This document shows positions 1 to 13,239 of a stretch of DNA of 64,000 bases, piece by piece. Source of the DNA: Lumnitzera littorea (lineage: Eukaryota > Streptophyta > Magnoliopsida > Myrtales > Combretaceae); contig JAMXBB010000007.1 of NCBI GenBank assembly GCA_024138015.1, forward strand, positions 68,020,421-68,084,420. Direction: 5' to 3'. The notes under the pieces are model-generated. The model was not told the DNA's origin. It saw only the letters and a program-made list of their open reading frames with translations, and made no database searches. Position 1 is the first letter of the stretch, and each line of letters begins with the position of its first letter. A program made the position numbers and the translations under genes.

Positions 1-648
1 TGTGAAGGAAGGCTACTTATTTTGAAGTGGCAAACTCTATATACCATCTTGCTCCATTAGAGAGCTGTTGGTGATAGAAGCTCATAATATAGGGCTCTTT
101 AGATTTCAAAGAGAGAAGGATCTATGAATTATTGAAGGAATAGTTCTTTTGGCTTAAGATGAGGCGAGATGTACACCATATTGTTGAGAGCTATACAAAC
201 TATAAGAGGGCCAAAAGCTGAGCTGAATAAGGGAGAGCAATACCTTTACAAATCTTAACCAAACCTTAGGTTGATTTGAGCATGGATTTTGTCCTTAGCT
301 TACCCTAAGCTACTTAAGACAAAGATTTAGTAATGGTCATTGTTGATAGATTCAACAAGACAGCACACTTTGTGCCTTATACTAAAATTAATGATACTTC
401 GACTATTGATTTTCTATTTTTACAAGAGATCGTTCGCTTACATGGAGTGCTTAGGAGCATAGTGTCAGATCATGACCCAAAGTTTCTAAGCCATTTCTAA
501 AGGACTCTTTAGCATTGGATGGGAACTAAGCTACTTTTCAGCACTTCTTACCTCCCCCAAATAGATAGCTAAATGGAGGTCATCAACTGCACTTTGGGTT
601 CATTACATTGAGTGACAATCAGAAAGAACTAGACAGATTAGGATATAT
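1..648 (+). pseudogene. CRM-like element J: integrase N-terminal region and catalytic core (5' part, broken)
   Basis: Translating the plus strand with several stops gives a Ty3/gypsy integrase: a degraded HHCC-side region at about 1-240, then the core from about 275 (MDFVL, VMVIVD, KTAHFVP, IVSDHDPKFLSHF, MEVINCTLG). The order and wording match integrases of elements B, C and E in this window, and C is the best full-length guide. The piece starts at the window edge, so gag, protease and RT lie outside. It carries at least eight in-frame stops and cannot be functional. Reading breaks off at 648, where a Tekay-like LTR begins, and resumes at 5084 after a gap of about 100 bp of element sequence. 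High confidence for integrase, moderate for lineage. Confidence 0.85.
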
Positions 649-3600
649 TGTTATGCCCCAAAAAGGTGAAGTCATAATAGTCACACCATATGGGCCATCC
701 TAAGATAAAAACTATCTTTACAGCTACTATCCTAGACTTAGTTCACACCAGGCGTGCTTGACTCTATCTCTTCGAAGCGTCAAATTCGATACCTATTTGA
801 TATAAACCTGTGGAGTAATCTTTTGAAATAATTTGTAATAACAAACTCGTAATTTGACCTTATAGAGTGGTAGTAAATCCCACAGGTACTTATCATTTCA
901 TATATAGATCATAATATTGAAAACTAACAAGCTTTTTGAGGAATCCTGTATAGTTTTCCTTAAAAGATAAAAAGTTAATACTAAGGGTAATAACCAACCA
1001 TTTCTTGTTATAACTTACTCCTTATCCTAGTTTATTAGTGTTCTGGTGTTGGGTAGGCACTTGTAATCCATTTGAAACTTATAAAACAAACTATAAGGGA
1101 ATGAACAACAACTTTCTCAGTAAGTGGGGTGGAGATAAAAGTATACATTTAGCACATCACAAGTAAGGTTTTCAATCCAGTTAGTTAGATGCCATGCATG
1201 TATAAGGAAATGCCATCATATAACGTTATTCGATTTATCATGAGATTAGAGGAATTATGCCCGCTGTAATCCGAGTTGAAGAGATAGACGTCACATATTC
1301 ACGAATTGAAACCAAACTGAGGCTTATGCAATGGAGAACACTTTCCTCCCGTAACCACTTTCGAACTATGACCCCCAACCTTATTGCAACCTCTTCTCCT
1401 ATCACTTAGTTCGATTAAGTATGGGGAAATGACCATTTCAACTATCCTTATCAAAGGGAGTTTGTATTTGGCTCGAGAATCCTAGTCGATACCCTTAGTG
1501 GGTTGCAATGCATATCAGGTTAGGTATTAAGCCGAGTTTGAGTTAGTTCATCTTTTTAGGTTGATCAACCAAGCTCAAACAATTCAAACACAACGATATT
1601 TATAGAACAACCATAACATGAAGCTTAGCTCCTATCATAGCAATCAAAACTCAACCACAAGCATTACATACACATAAGCAACTAACTATAATCACAAGCC
1701 AATACATATCAAAGTCTCAAAATATTCTAAAATAATGCCCAAAAATGCTGTAAAGCATCAATCTCACATAGCTGTCCTAACACTTACTTCGAAAAACTCG
1801 TATCGTCAATGGTCTGATCATTGGGAGACCCTATATATACAAAACCCAAATTCAATTTTCGTAATAGTTATAAAAACATTAGCGTTTTATCTAAAGTATA
1901 TTATCATAATAATATATAGTTTTATTATAAAAGTCAAGTTAAGTTATTACTTATTAATAATATACATAATTATATTATTACGTATAATATATCATTTCAA
2001 TCATATCGAAATGTACTTTTAATCGATTAAATTATATTTCAATTACGGTAGGGTTATCGTGATACGTAAATTCTCATAATATTATAGATATATAAGTTAT
2101 ATTACTTAGGATTGTCTAATTTTTGTAAAAATAGTGTTGTTGGGTTCGTCTAGACTTAGTAACACATATTACGGGTTCTATTTTTAGAAATGACTTCTAA
2201 TGAGTAGTTTGAATTTCTAACATGGTTGTACATATCTAAGTAAATATTATCGTATTATACATATTTTATACAATTAAACTATATTTTACATAATTTATCA
2301 ACACAACTCTATAATATAGATATTATACCTGATAATCAAAATATCATTAAATATATTAAAAATCTACTTTTTTATCATATCTAACTAGTATGTATATATA
2401 TAGTTTTAATTTCAATATTTATAATGTTTTGGCCTATTATTACGAAAAATTGAGTTCTGATTCGTAATTTAAGCTATTTTACTATCTAAATTCGTAATAA
2501 AGTACTCAGATTACTGAATAATTCCAGGAAAATTTTTATAGACTCCTAAAAATATGGAGAATTCAGTTATCACTTGGTTTTAGGTTTTCAATTTATCGCG
2601 TGTATATTTGAAATTACGATTTTACCTCTAAATTGTACTTAATTACCCGAATATGATGCTTGTTTGCACAAAATTGTTTTCAACCTATGCTAACATCATT
2701 ATATTTCACTATAAATCAGTATAGGTCAATTTCACCATTTAATTTCATAAAACCTATTTATTTCACATTTTCACCCTAATTTCTAGCTATTTTTAGGCCA
2801 AAAAATACAATAAATATTAAAAATACTCAAATAAAAAATTGGGAGACATAGTAATTATCTATATACCATATATATTCTACACAAAAATTTTGAGCTACAA
2901 ACTATATCATTTAGTATATTTATTTTGAATTTTAAATTTCGGATCTATAGTACATTTGTTAAGCAAGTATATTAAACATTCTGAATTTTGTAAAAATAAA
3001 TTGATGAAATGAAAGTACATCTAAAATAAATAATTAATTAATTTTTTTTCATATTTTCCATAATTAATTTAATAATTTTTCGAAAATAGAGAAAAACAGG
3101 GTAGAAACTCAAAACTTGAGTTCATTGGAGCTCCGGTCACAATTAGCTGGAGAGGGGTTGTTAGCTAGCCTGGGTGGTGGGTGGTGGGTGGATTAGTGAT
3201 GACTGGTCAAGTTCCACAGTAGATTAACTTTTGGGTTAGGAACTAGCTTAGTACGACTTTTGCTCTATTTTTCCTATTTTTTCTAAATATTTTTCCGAAT
3301 TTTCCTTAAATGGTTTTGGCTGCCAAAATGTGAAATCTAAGTCTTAGTATCTTATTTATAATGATTTAGGTCGATTGCAATTTTTTCTTAATTATTAAGT
3401 AATTTATTTTGATATTTTCCTTGAAAAACGCATAATAGGAGATGTCAATTTTTTATAAATTTTCTTTTAATACAGCTGCTTATTCTTTTTAAGTTGCTCC
3501 ACATTTAATCTAATCATATTTTAGGTCATTTCTTTTTTTTAATAATTTTTTGATAATATTTTAGGGTATTTTATATTAGTATTTAATGATTTTGTTAATA

Positions 3601-5083
3601 TATGATTATATATCCTGTATATATCATTCATGTAATGAGTAAATATATATATGTGTAATCATGTTTCTAGCATATTTTTTATTTTTAAGATACTTTTCAT
3701 ATTTAATTTTGCAATTTTATCACTTATTATGCATAAGTATAATTTTACGTTAATTTACAAGTATATTTATTATATATGTCTGGTATACTCATAAAAATAC
3801 ATGTATACTCATATAATATATTATGTTATATTATTTTCTTTTATCGCCTAATTAATTTATCTTTAAATCTTCGTCGCATTCTGAGCTCGGTTTTAGAGGT
3901 TTCGATCATTTTTATACTATATTGAATAATCATATTTTTTAGGCTAAATTTGGGATTTTAGATCATTATTTTTTTAAATCTAACCTTATTGAGTCATTTT
4001 AATTAATTTTTCTAACTTAGTTGTAAAGTTTGAACTTAATTAGATATGTTTTCCTAAAAGCCTTAAATTTAGATATGGTTACCTTAAATTTAATTTTAGG
4101 GTCTCATGTAGAGTAAATTATCACTATTTTGATTATATTCTTGTTATTCTTATTATATTACAAACTTTCAAACGTACGGAAATTTCTCGATTAGGGTTAT
4201 CATGTGTCTCGTAAATTTCTAATCTAATCGATTTATTTTCTCAAATACCCTAGATCTAATATTGACTGTAATCGTACAAGAACATGGCTTTATCTTAATA
4301 CTTAAATATTTATGTTTTGATTATTGATTTATGGGATACCACATATATGTTTGCCTATGGCAAAAATTACTTACAATTGGAGAGTATACGACACCATTAG
4401 GTATATACTCAAGGTTGTTAAACTCACGATTCTACTTAGAATCATTAAAAGGTTTGTAAAATTGAAACGTAAAATAGCTTTAAAAAATTATAGATATATT
4501 TATAATAGTTATTCAAAACTTGAAATATATTGTGAAAATAAAAAAAAAATATGAAGAAATTAATTTTTTTCCATAAAAATTCTTAATGTATAATCTAACA
4601 TGTATAGAAGAAGGATAAATAAAGCTAAAACTAAACTTTTTCCATTTTTTTTTTAAAGGTGTAAATTAAAGGGGACTAAACACTTGAACTTATTTTAAGT
4701 TATTGATAGTATAAAATAAAGAATATAATTTTATTTGTAAACTTTATTATTAAAGCTGAAACTTGGATAAAAGCTATAAACATAAAATAAGAGATTGGGA
4801 GTGAAAGAAAGAGGTAAAAATTTGGAATAGCATAGATAGATATTGTAATATCTTAATAGTTTACGGCTTGGAAAAAGCTAGTTATATATTTTTTTTCTTT
4901 AAGTTTTTAGTCCATGCCACTCAGATATATAAAATTGGTAAATACGGTAAAAAATGTAAGTTTCTATCGAGTTTACAACGTAAGTTTCTATACAAAGAAA
5001 GATTCTACACCTGAGTTAACTCGAAAGAGTCACCTAAAATCATAAACTCGTAAAGTCGCATGGGTAAAATCGCAATTTTGACA
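649..5083 (-). mobile_element. Tekay/Del-like long LTR F1, inserted in element J
   Basis: The stretch begins TGTTATGCCCC and ends TTTTGACA, so it has TG...CA ends. It separates two parts of one integrase (J). Its reverse complement matches F2 (17792-20661): the block around 1330-1560 aligns with 19860-20040, sharing the run AAGTGATAGGAGA and ATTGCATAAGCCT. The same block in direct orientation matches 38650-39075 (F4). LTRs of several kb with ends of this style are known for Tekay/Del chromoviruses, and no gag-pol is present, so this looks like a solo LTR. No 5-bp target duplication is visible (TATAT left, ATTTC right) and about 100 bp of J is missing, suggesting later deletion. The interior is very AT-rich; short hydrophobic ORFs such as 1735-2022 are not considered genes. 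Confidence 0.6.
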
Positions 5084-5521
5084 ATTTCAATCCCATGCTA
5101 CCTCTTGCTTACGCCCTAACACCTATATTCGAGCAAAAAGACCTTGACGCTAAGGCTAAAGCTTAATCCTTTCAACAAATCTACTAGAAAATTACTCAAT
5201 AGATTGACCGAACTACTAGGAAGTTAAAGGAAAGAGGGAAGGGAAAGAAGAAAAAATAGTTTTAGCTCGATGACCTAATATGATTGCACTTAGGTAAAGA
5301 AAGATTTTCAAACAAGAGGAAAAGCAAGTTGTTTGCTCAAGCTAATGGACACTTCAGGAAACTTTAGAAATTCAATGATAATGCCAATCAATTAGACTAT
5401 ATACGGGCTTTAGAGTTTTTGGAGTGTTCAATATTACCAACTTCGACCCCTACTAACCTAAAGAAGAATAGAGTGAAGACCAACTGAATTTGATCCTAAA
5501 TACCAATCAGCCCAAATGGAA
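5084..5521 (+). pseudogene. CRM-like element J: integrase C-terminal region (broken)
   Basis: Resumes the J integrase: FNPMLPLAYA, then a QKDLDA-type linker, the basic TRKLKERGKGKK segment and the C-terminal chromovirus stretch up to the 3' LTR. The segment aligns residue by residue with 49225-49700 of element B and 56295-56800 (minus) of element C. Stops and frame slips are frequent. It ends at a weak polypurine stretch (AAATGGAA) immediately before the LTR start at 5522. Confidence 0.75.
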
Positions 5522-6366
5522 TGATAAGATTTGAGCCACTGGACCCTTGACCCGAGCTTGAGCATGAGGATTAAGGAGCATGGCAAGGTGCATCCTCTTG
5601 GCCTGATCCATATCTAAAGAATCCGAGCTACTTCTAACTACTGATCTACTTAATATACCTTGCTGAACCCCTCTCTACTTGTTAGTGACCAAGTGCTAAC
5701 CTAAGAATTGCTCTGTTGATAGCTTAACTAACTTATCTATCAACTTTACCATATCTATTTTGAGCTTGCTAGATCACATTCGAGTTGGCATAGCCCTAGA
5801 GAGCTTACATATCAGCTCGAAATCTACTGAACCAAACAACTCTTTTTTCTGCCTTTACAGGAACCTCCCCAACAACTACCTGCCATGTGTCTTAACCATC
5901 CGCACGAAAGAAACTTCTATTTTCTGCAATCTCTTTTATACCCTTATCAATTTCTTGTATTTTACTTAATTTAGACAATGCCCTTTTAGTCTTTTCCATA
6001 TTTAGTAGGTTTCCTTAATATTTCAGATATGAATACCTTCTTATAAGTAGCCGCAATCATTATCTTGACATTATTAAATATATTATATTCTCTTTTGAGT
6101 GAAGATATGAGCTTACCCTTTCTACTCTTATCCTATCCCTTAAGTAAGGCTAAGTGACGATTGACCTCATTGAGCTACTTGTGCATCATATCGAGCTAGT
6201 TTGTAAGTTATAAAGGTTCCTTGTTGTGTCATATCCTTAGAATAATTCTTGGTTTTTTCTTATTTTCTTCTTATTTCACGCTTTTAACATTTTACACTTC
6301 AAGCTCTTTGCAAGCTTGGACCTACCTTAATAACGTCACCCTTATCTCTCCTTAGTTGCCATATCA
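5522..6366 (+). repeat. 3' LTR of CRM-like element J
   Basis: Starts TGATAAGATTTGAGCCAC, the decayed form of the TGATGGGAATCAAGCC LTR start seen in C, and ends CCATATCA. About 845 bp, close to the 840 bp LTRs of C and 862-865 bp of B. The U5-side blocks are recognisable by comparison with B, for example CTTAAGTAAGGCTAAGTGACGA, the GCATCATATCGA block, and the pyrimidine-rich stretch followed by CAAGCTTGGACCTA before the end. The matching 5' LTR lies outside the window. Confidence 0.7.
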
Positions 6367-7826
6367 ATGCCCATAGTCCTTACCTGTAGACATGTCAAGG
6401 TTTTCTATTTAGACATAAAAGGAAGGAACATAGCCACACTTCACAGCTATGATCCTTACTTGTGGTCACTTCTAAATTCAAATATCATGGGTATTGCTCT
6501 TCCTTCTTCATTCTATACTTACTTTGTCTCTTTCTCTAACACACAAATTCCTCTCCACTCTCTCTCTGTACTTGCTTGAAAAATTCAAGAAACTCTACGA
6601 TCTAAGCACACATATGACAATCTAAGGTACTTTCATCATCTTTATCTCCTTATTTTCTTAAATTTGTTGTTAGATTGTGTAAAAATTTGATTTTTTACTT
6701 AGGTTTTCATGAGAAAACTTTGTCATGAATGTGTAGAGATTTGAGTTTCTATGAATGATCTATAATAGACAATGTAATGAAATATGTTATCTATTCATTA
6801 TCTACTAGAAGTCACACGATAAACACATGCTTATTAAGGATTGAATGTGAGGATGATTTTCCATGATAAAGGAAATAGAAAAAAAAAAAATGAAAGTGAG
6901 AAAGTGGGGAAAAGTGATGGAAACTATGAAACTGATGCTAATCTTATATTGTGATGAACATGATTCATGTTTAAATCTAGAAACTTGTTGTGATTGACAT
7001 TCTTATGAAATTAGACAAATTTCATGTATTTATTCATATTAATTAGAATTACTAATATGGAATTAAGCAATACGTCCTAATGTCATATTAGAATTAGGAG
7101 AGTTGTTATCAATAGTTGTACATGAATTAAATTGTGTAGAAACAAGTTTTTAATCAAGTGTATATTGAGTGCTAATGTTCACACTAACTAAAATTATAAA
7201 ATTATAGGATTAATTCATGATCAAAATTTAGTATCTCATTAACTTATAATTTTATTAATCAATGCCTTAGGAAACTGGTAATTTAATATATGAAATTTTA
7301 TTAGTTCAAATATTGAACAAAGTTTTTAGGGATTTGTATATTCAATGCTAATGCCAAAGCGTATAGAGATTATGCAAAAAACTAAGATTCAATTTTGAAG
7401 ACAATCCTATAAATGCGTTAATCCATGATTTTAGCAATATTAGCATTATACTATACACTCTTTTTGTTAATTCAATCATTACCTCAATTTGCTTAATTAG
7501 CAATGAATCAAGAATGTCAATTTAGTTCAATTCTTGAATTAACCATTGTCTATGTAATATGGATTGTTTCTTTTATCAAATTTGAACTTCTCTTTACTGT
7601 TTTGATTTCAGATCATGTTGAGTGTTAAACAGCTGTACAAAAAAACTTAGGCGCTATCCCCTAAAATCCTTTCCTAACATTCCACCACTCATGACAATGA
7701 AAAAGATATGCCTGCTTATCTACAAAAGAATTAAGCTAAATCACATACTTAAACTAGGAGAGGCACTTGCTCAGGATAGCTATGAGATTAGGGTTACATA
7801 GCTAATCAAGTTTAGAGGATGGGACC
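6367..7826 (+). other. LTR- or leader-like sequence of unknown family (I)
   Basis: No coding region. The stretch has a TATA-like ACATAAAAGG near 6413, a pyrimidine-rich leader (CTCTCTCTCTGT near 6560), a possible 5' splice site (CTAAGGTACTT near 6622) and 3' splice site (TTTGATTTCAG near 7613), then AT-rich DNA. At about 7648 the sequence TTAGGCGCTATCCCC loosely resembles an Athila-type primer binding site (TGGCGCC...). It could be the 5' LTR plus leader of an Athila-like element, but it does not align with the 3' LTR of element H, so no pairing is claimed. Confidence 0.25.
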
Positions 7827-10800
7827 TGTAACCCTGCTATTTAAGGGACATATAATTAACTAAGAGTACTATTTGATCATTCCTAAAGATCAACTAAACT
7901 AAGAACTAAAGTTTACATTTAGAAAATGAACCTAGTTTTTGAATTCAAAAGTTCATTGTTGATGAAAACTCGAAAACAAGAATTACATACCTTAAGTCAT
8001 CTAAAATCTTAAACCTTAGGATAATTAAGGACTTATGACCCTAAATAGATAATTAAAAATATAATTTCAACAAATTTTATTCAACTTTAGAAAATTATAA
8101 AATTTCTTAAGAAGCAAATCATAACCTATGAATTAATTTAAGAACCAAACCTTAAAAGAATTACATTTAAGATAATTCCCTTATTTTCCCTTATAAGTTA
8201 TAATATATATGGATAGGCAAACCAACTAATCACATTAAATAATTTATCATTTGAGAGTTAGAATCACCTATCACTTGATAACTTATCAAAAGCTTATGAT
8301 AAGATCATTTTCATATCTTACCAAAACTTATACTACATGAGGATAAGCTATCTCATCACATTATCTATCTAATTTTAAAATAAGTGAAGAGACAAGGCCA
8401 TGCCTTTACAAGACAAGACATGACCAATTGAAAATAAAGGAAATGGGAGGCTATACCTTATCATTTAACCATCAACTCATTATCTTTCACAAGCACTATT
8501 TGCCCCTTGATACTTACATCATCCAATCATTTCAAAATATGGCTCATGTACAACATAGAAGACAACAAAAAGGACTTATTTGGAACCCTCATGCACATAC
8601 ATTCAAACCAGCACTCTCTTCCCCATTTTCTCTCATCTTTTAGTCACTTTTTCATACTTCAAACACATAAACAAAAAGAGAAACTAAGCCCTTCAAAACC
8701 ATACCTAACCGCCATACATACACACTTACATTTATGACATAAAAGAGCCACCTTACCCCTCTATGTTAGTCCACCTAAAAGATCATTCTAGGAAACTTTA
8801 AGACACCTAAAAAAAAAAAAAAAAAAACCTCAAACCCCGAAGTTGTGGTATCACAAGGAGCTTGAAAGAAGGGAAAAGGAAAATAAGGACTAAAGGAGGA
8901 CTCTTAGTACTCAACCACCTTCCATACTTCTTAGGACAAGTAAGCTTTTAAATTTGAAGTGCTATATCATGCCATGCCTAAGAGTTCATATATGTTCAGG
9001 AAGATGTTAACATGAGTATAAGGTGATAACATAGCTAGTTTACGTTAGGTGAGAAACTCATGAATCTTTTACATAGAAGTTGGATTATAAGTATACTAGG
9101 TTTAGTATTATGTAGAATACATGTCTGAGACTTAGAATAGAAGTTTATAACTCGAGAAAATCATGAAATATGTACAAGAAAGGCAGACAAGCATACTAGG
9201 CATGAAGCATTTGAAGGGTGTTTAGATGCTACTTTTGTTTCTATTTGGTTTTATATGCTTAAATCTAGCTTTAGGTAAAGAAAAAACCACTACATAATGT
9301 TTCTATGACGAAATCAAATTTTGGAGGTATAAACTAAGGTATAGAACTTATGATAAGTGTGTGATCTATAATTTTTACTTAGTACATAAGTTAAATAACC
9401 TTCTTATGGAAGAGAAGTTGAGTTGGAGTTAGAATATAAGTAATGTAGGTTCTTGAATTACCACCTAAACTTAAAAAAATGATGAAACAAATTGAAAAAC
9501 TAAGTTGGAAGCCACAAATCCAAACCATCTAGATTTGGAACTGAAGAAAACCCACTTAAAAATACAATAAAACAAAGTGAAAAGACTAACCAAAGCAAGT
9601 ATATTGAGTGTTTAAAGCTTAAAACTTAAAACCGGGCCTAAAAACATCCAAAACAAGCTTAAAACTTCTAATTGGGCCCTTAAGAAATTTTAACCAGCAC
9701 CTTAATTAAATAAGGAAAGTTTTTTTAAGGCCCATAAGAAGTCTACATAAAACTTCTTAAGCCTAACAAAGTCACCAACTTTAGTTTGAACAAAAAACAA
9801 GCCCGTACATAAGCCCACTTAAGAGTCCAAGAAAATATTTATAGCACCAAGGTCATGAGAGAAGGATAGAAATATGATCTTGAAGAGTGTTTTAAGCTTA
9901 GAATATAGTCTTAAGCCTAAGCCTAAGCCCAAAATATTTCTTAAGATAATGAAAAGCCTAACAACTAAACTAGGCCCAAGAGAGCACCAAACCTTGAGGA
10001 CTACTACTGTTCTGACTAATGGATAGAATTGTAGGTCTTATCTCAAAAATCTAACTACACTACGTTAAAGTAAACTTAAAAATGATAAAAATCGACTATA
10101 AAATCATAAAAATCAGATTTAAAACAAGAAAGTTATACATGATTAAACTTTTAGTACAATAAGGAAGAATTTGGGAACTAAGTTAAAAATGTAACTTAAA
10201 AGATTTTAGGAATGCTTTCTAATTTTATTTCAAATTCTTATAATATCATATTTATGATGTTTAGGGGACCCAATCATTGAAGAAGACTTAACCCAGCCTA
10301 CTATGACTAAGCTATGGCCGAGTAAGTGATTTTCGATAACTTCATGCTTGGTTTTACATATAGTGCAGATGCACTTAAATTTATATAATGAACTGGAATG
10401 CTTATGGGATATGGGAAATACATGTATATGATATTATGATTGAATGTCATGGCTTGCTAATAAGATAATAATAGGAATTGTTTGTGATGATAGCTATGTA
10501 TAATTGTATGGAATGAAATTGTTTGATTACAATGAAAGTTGAATTAATTAAGTATTTGATTAAGAAATTCAATGAGTCATGCATTTCTCATATTTGTGTT
10601 ATAACTATACCAACTATTACCTCACACAAAATATGGGAAGGAGCTCACAGGAGGGGGGCCTCCTGCAGAGATTAGGCAACAGTATGCTATTTACATATTA
10701 TTGAGTCTATATTCTAGCTGTCGAGCTTACTTGATGCTAAGGGACGCTAACCGTTAGTGAAAGGTCATGTCTTGTGACTTCCACTTAAGGCATGTGATGT

Positions 10801-11642
10801 AGACTGCAGGGGCCACCACACTGCTAGACCTAGGAATTTTGACTTGGAGTTTGATTTTTGAAAAGGAAAAATGTATTTTCCATATGAAAAGTAAAGTCAT
10901 TTATATTATGTATAAGTTTGAGTTGTTTTGAGCACATTGGTGCAATCGGAATAAAAACCCAGGTGCTAGAACTCGGTTGATGATTTGTATCGATTAATCA
11001 TCTCTAACCCAGTTTATAGGAGGCATAATTCTGAGTTGCATGCAACTTCTAAGTCACTACATGTATTGATTTGCATTCATATGTTTTGCATTTAAATATA
11101 TTGTTTGTATGGCATGACGAAGGGATTAGTTTACTACACGTAAGCTTACACCCCAATAGTTTTTCCATTGTAGGTCGAGCGATAGCTAGGACTAAGATAG
11201 GAGCCAAGTATGGACTGCAACCGTTGAGTAACATATAGTTGATTTAGAACAATCTATGAAACAACCAATCTTTCAATTAAGTCTAACATCTTTAGTAAGT
11301 TTTAAAATTTTAGGAATTGTCTATCCTATTTCATTATTTTGGTAGGAGATATTGATTCTCTACGGTTTTCATGGACTGTTGATAAATTGAGTATTCTTAG
11401 CTATTTATTAAGTAGGTTAGCTGTATATAATATAAATAAATATGAATATCAATTAATTAGTTAAACCTCTAACTTGTAAAATGATTTTTATACCATGAGC
11501 ACACACATGTTATGGAAATTTTAAGATAATCCTACTAGGCCCCCTATAGAGTCCTTATAGGACCGATTGTTAACCATCAACGAGTCGATGTACAAGGAGT
11601 TAACTTTGAAGCTGCTTAGTACATTTAAGTTAGGTTTTGACA
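7827..11642 (+). mobile_element. Tekay/Del-like long LTR F5
   Basis: About 3.8 kb without coding sequence. The features read like the long LTRs of Tekay/Del elements. They are a TATA-like ATGACATAAAAGAG near 8737, a purine-rich leader (8870-8920), and a 3' block with TGATGTAGACTGCAGGGGCCACC (10796-10818) and the run TACACGTAAGCTTACACCCC with a TTGTAGGTCGAGCG splice-like junction near 11170. The end is GGTTTTGACA at 11642, exactly where an Athila-like ORF resumes. The proposed start TGTAACCCTG at 7827 is a guess; no target duplication was found. It is not the same subfamily as F1/F2/F4. Confidence 0.5.
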
Positions 11643-12520
11643 ATATCTCACAATTAAGCAAAATAGTATCCATTTTAGGTATAATGGCACTAAAGTAACC
11701 ATGCCAATTGATGATTTAGCTATGCATATGGTTCTATATTCAATTGATTATGTGATGACTCAAGAATACATGGATTTACCATAAAAACTACCTCAAGGTA
11801 CCTATGAGTCATTTGTTTGGAGGAATTTGATTAAAGGAGAAGGAGGAGCTTATGACCCTAAAAAGTCAAAAGCTTCTTACTTAGTTGATCTTGCTCTTAG
11901 GTTGGTGCATTACATATTAGTTAGTGGCTTTATTAGTAGAGGGAATAGTCAAGGTATTGTTAATGAAAGGAATATATTATCTTTACAAAGTATTGCTAAC
12001 CGATGACTCCTTAATTTAGGAGTTAGGGTGGCTTGGTTCCTTAAGACCCATGCTATTGAGGGCTATTTGAAGTATATTTTTATAGGTCCCTTCATTACTC
12101 GTTTGGGGAGAAACTTCCTTAGCCTTCATAATGTACTTCGCATACTAGCACTGGATCCTCTTGCCCCCCTGACTTATGATGCCATCAAAGCTATGAGATA
12201 CCCACCAACACCTAAAGGTCTACCTCTTAAGCTAGCTAGTGATGCCACTTCCTCATTATCACGGCCATGATCAGATTCATCATCTTCCTTAGTGATTGGC
12301 ATATTCAAGAAGTTCATGAGGAAGATATTAAAAAAAGTAGCAAACCATAACACATAAGGTGGATTGCACTTTGGTGACACAAGATACAACCATGGCCTAC
12401 CAAGGATTCAAGCACCACCTTCATCGCTCATACCTGAGCCTTACTCAACTATAGAGTCAGATGAAGAGGAGATCAAGGAGGAGGAGGAAGAATAAGAAGA
12501 TGAAGAGTGGTGTTTCCTTT
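11643..12520 (+). pseudogene. Athila-like extra ORF (ATHILA ORF-1-like, PF03078 resemblance), broken
   Basis: Reads as one protein with two or three stops: FTIKQNSIHFRYNG, a central YILVSGFISRGNSQGIV block, INLG-type LLNLGVRVAWFLKTHAI, GPFITRLGRNF, and RYPPTPKGLPLKL, ending in a highly acidic tail (12460-12500). This pattern resembles the retrotransposon protein family first described from Arabidopsis ATHILA. The N-terminus is missing because LTR F5 abuts at 11642. The acidic tail is followed by AT-rich DNA and the hairpin/polypurine signals typical of Athila 3' regions, which supports the assignment. The longest open segment is 12028-12270. Function unknown; this is not claimed as an envelope. 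Confidence 0.55.
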
Positions 12521-12863
12521 TTCATTTTTCATAAAGACTTGGTTTACTAATTCTATTTTGGATGACTATACTCTTAACTAACTTCTTATTACCCATTAAC
12601 TACTTATCATTTGATGATTTATAAATTTACAAGAGACTACATTTGGAAACTTAAATTAGCAGTAGTAGTTTGATTTAGTTACCTTAATTAGTTTAACTTC
12701 TTTTCATATTTCTTTTACTTAGATTGTTTAGATGCAAAGAAAACTATGCGCTTAACCATTTGATGGAATTCAAATTCCGAACTTGAAGTCCCAGTTCTTT
12801 TTTCCTTTATTATTTTTATTGTTGTTTTTTCTCTCCCTTAAATATTGATTTGCATTGTATAAT
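12521..12863 (+). other. Athila-like element H: 3' untranslated AT-rich stretch
   Basis: Pyrimidine-rich, non-coding DNA between the acidic C-terminus of the ORF and the hairpin at 12864. Nothing else seen. Confidence 0.4.
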
Positions 12864-12900
12864 GTACATTGAGGACAATGTACAACTTAAATGTGGGGGC
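12864..12900 (+). promoter_or_regulatory. Athila-type hairpin and first polypurine tract
   Basis: GTACATT-GAGGAC-AATGTAC (12864-12883) is a perfect 7-bp-arm inverted repeat. It is followed by AACTTAAATGTGGGGGC (to 12900) and then TTTGATAG. From general knowledge, ACATTGAGGACAATGT followed by a GTGGGGG tract is a recurrent signature near the 3' end of Athila-group elements. The run of purines could prime plus-strand synthesis. Confidence 0.6.
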
Positions 12901-13239
12901 ATTTGATAGATTATGTATGTTAATATTTACTTACTTAAGCTTTGGACAATTTTTTAAAATGAACTTAGAAATTTGTACCCCCTATATACATTAAGCAAGC
13001 ATAATTTTTTTTTTAATTTTCCCAAATCCTTTATGAATTTAGAACTATTTAAGTGATTAAATCTTTATAATTTAGAGTTTCCCGTTACTTAAGCTTAGAC
13101 TTAGTCTCAAGATTAGGATCGATATGAATGGGTCATAGAGGATAGATATCTATCTCTCTATTTTATTTTATTTTTTCTTTTCTAGATTGGATGAACAAAG
13201 GAGATTTGTCTATTAAAAGTCGCTTGAAAAATCAAAGTG

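Noticed and set aside
1735..2022. 95-codon hydrophobic ORF
   Set aside because: Lies in AT-rich LTR F1; composition of I, Y, L and K reflects base bias, no start context or homologue in F2/F4.
6367..7826. Pairing region I as the 5' LTR of Athila-like H
   Set aside because: Shares only short words (CATAGTCCTTACCT) with 13992-15337; no collinear alignment.
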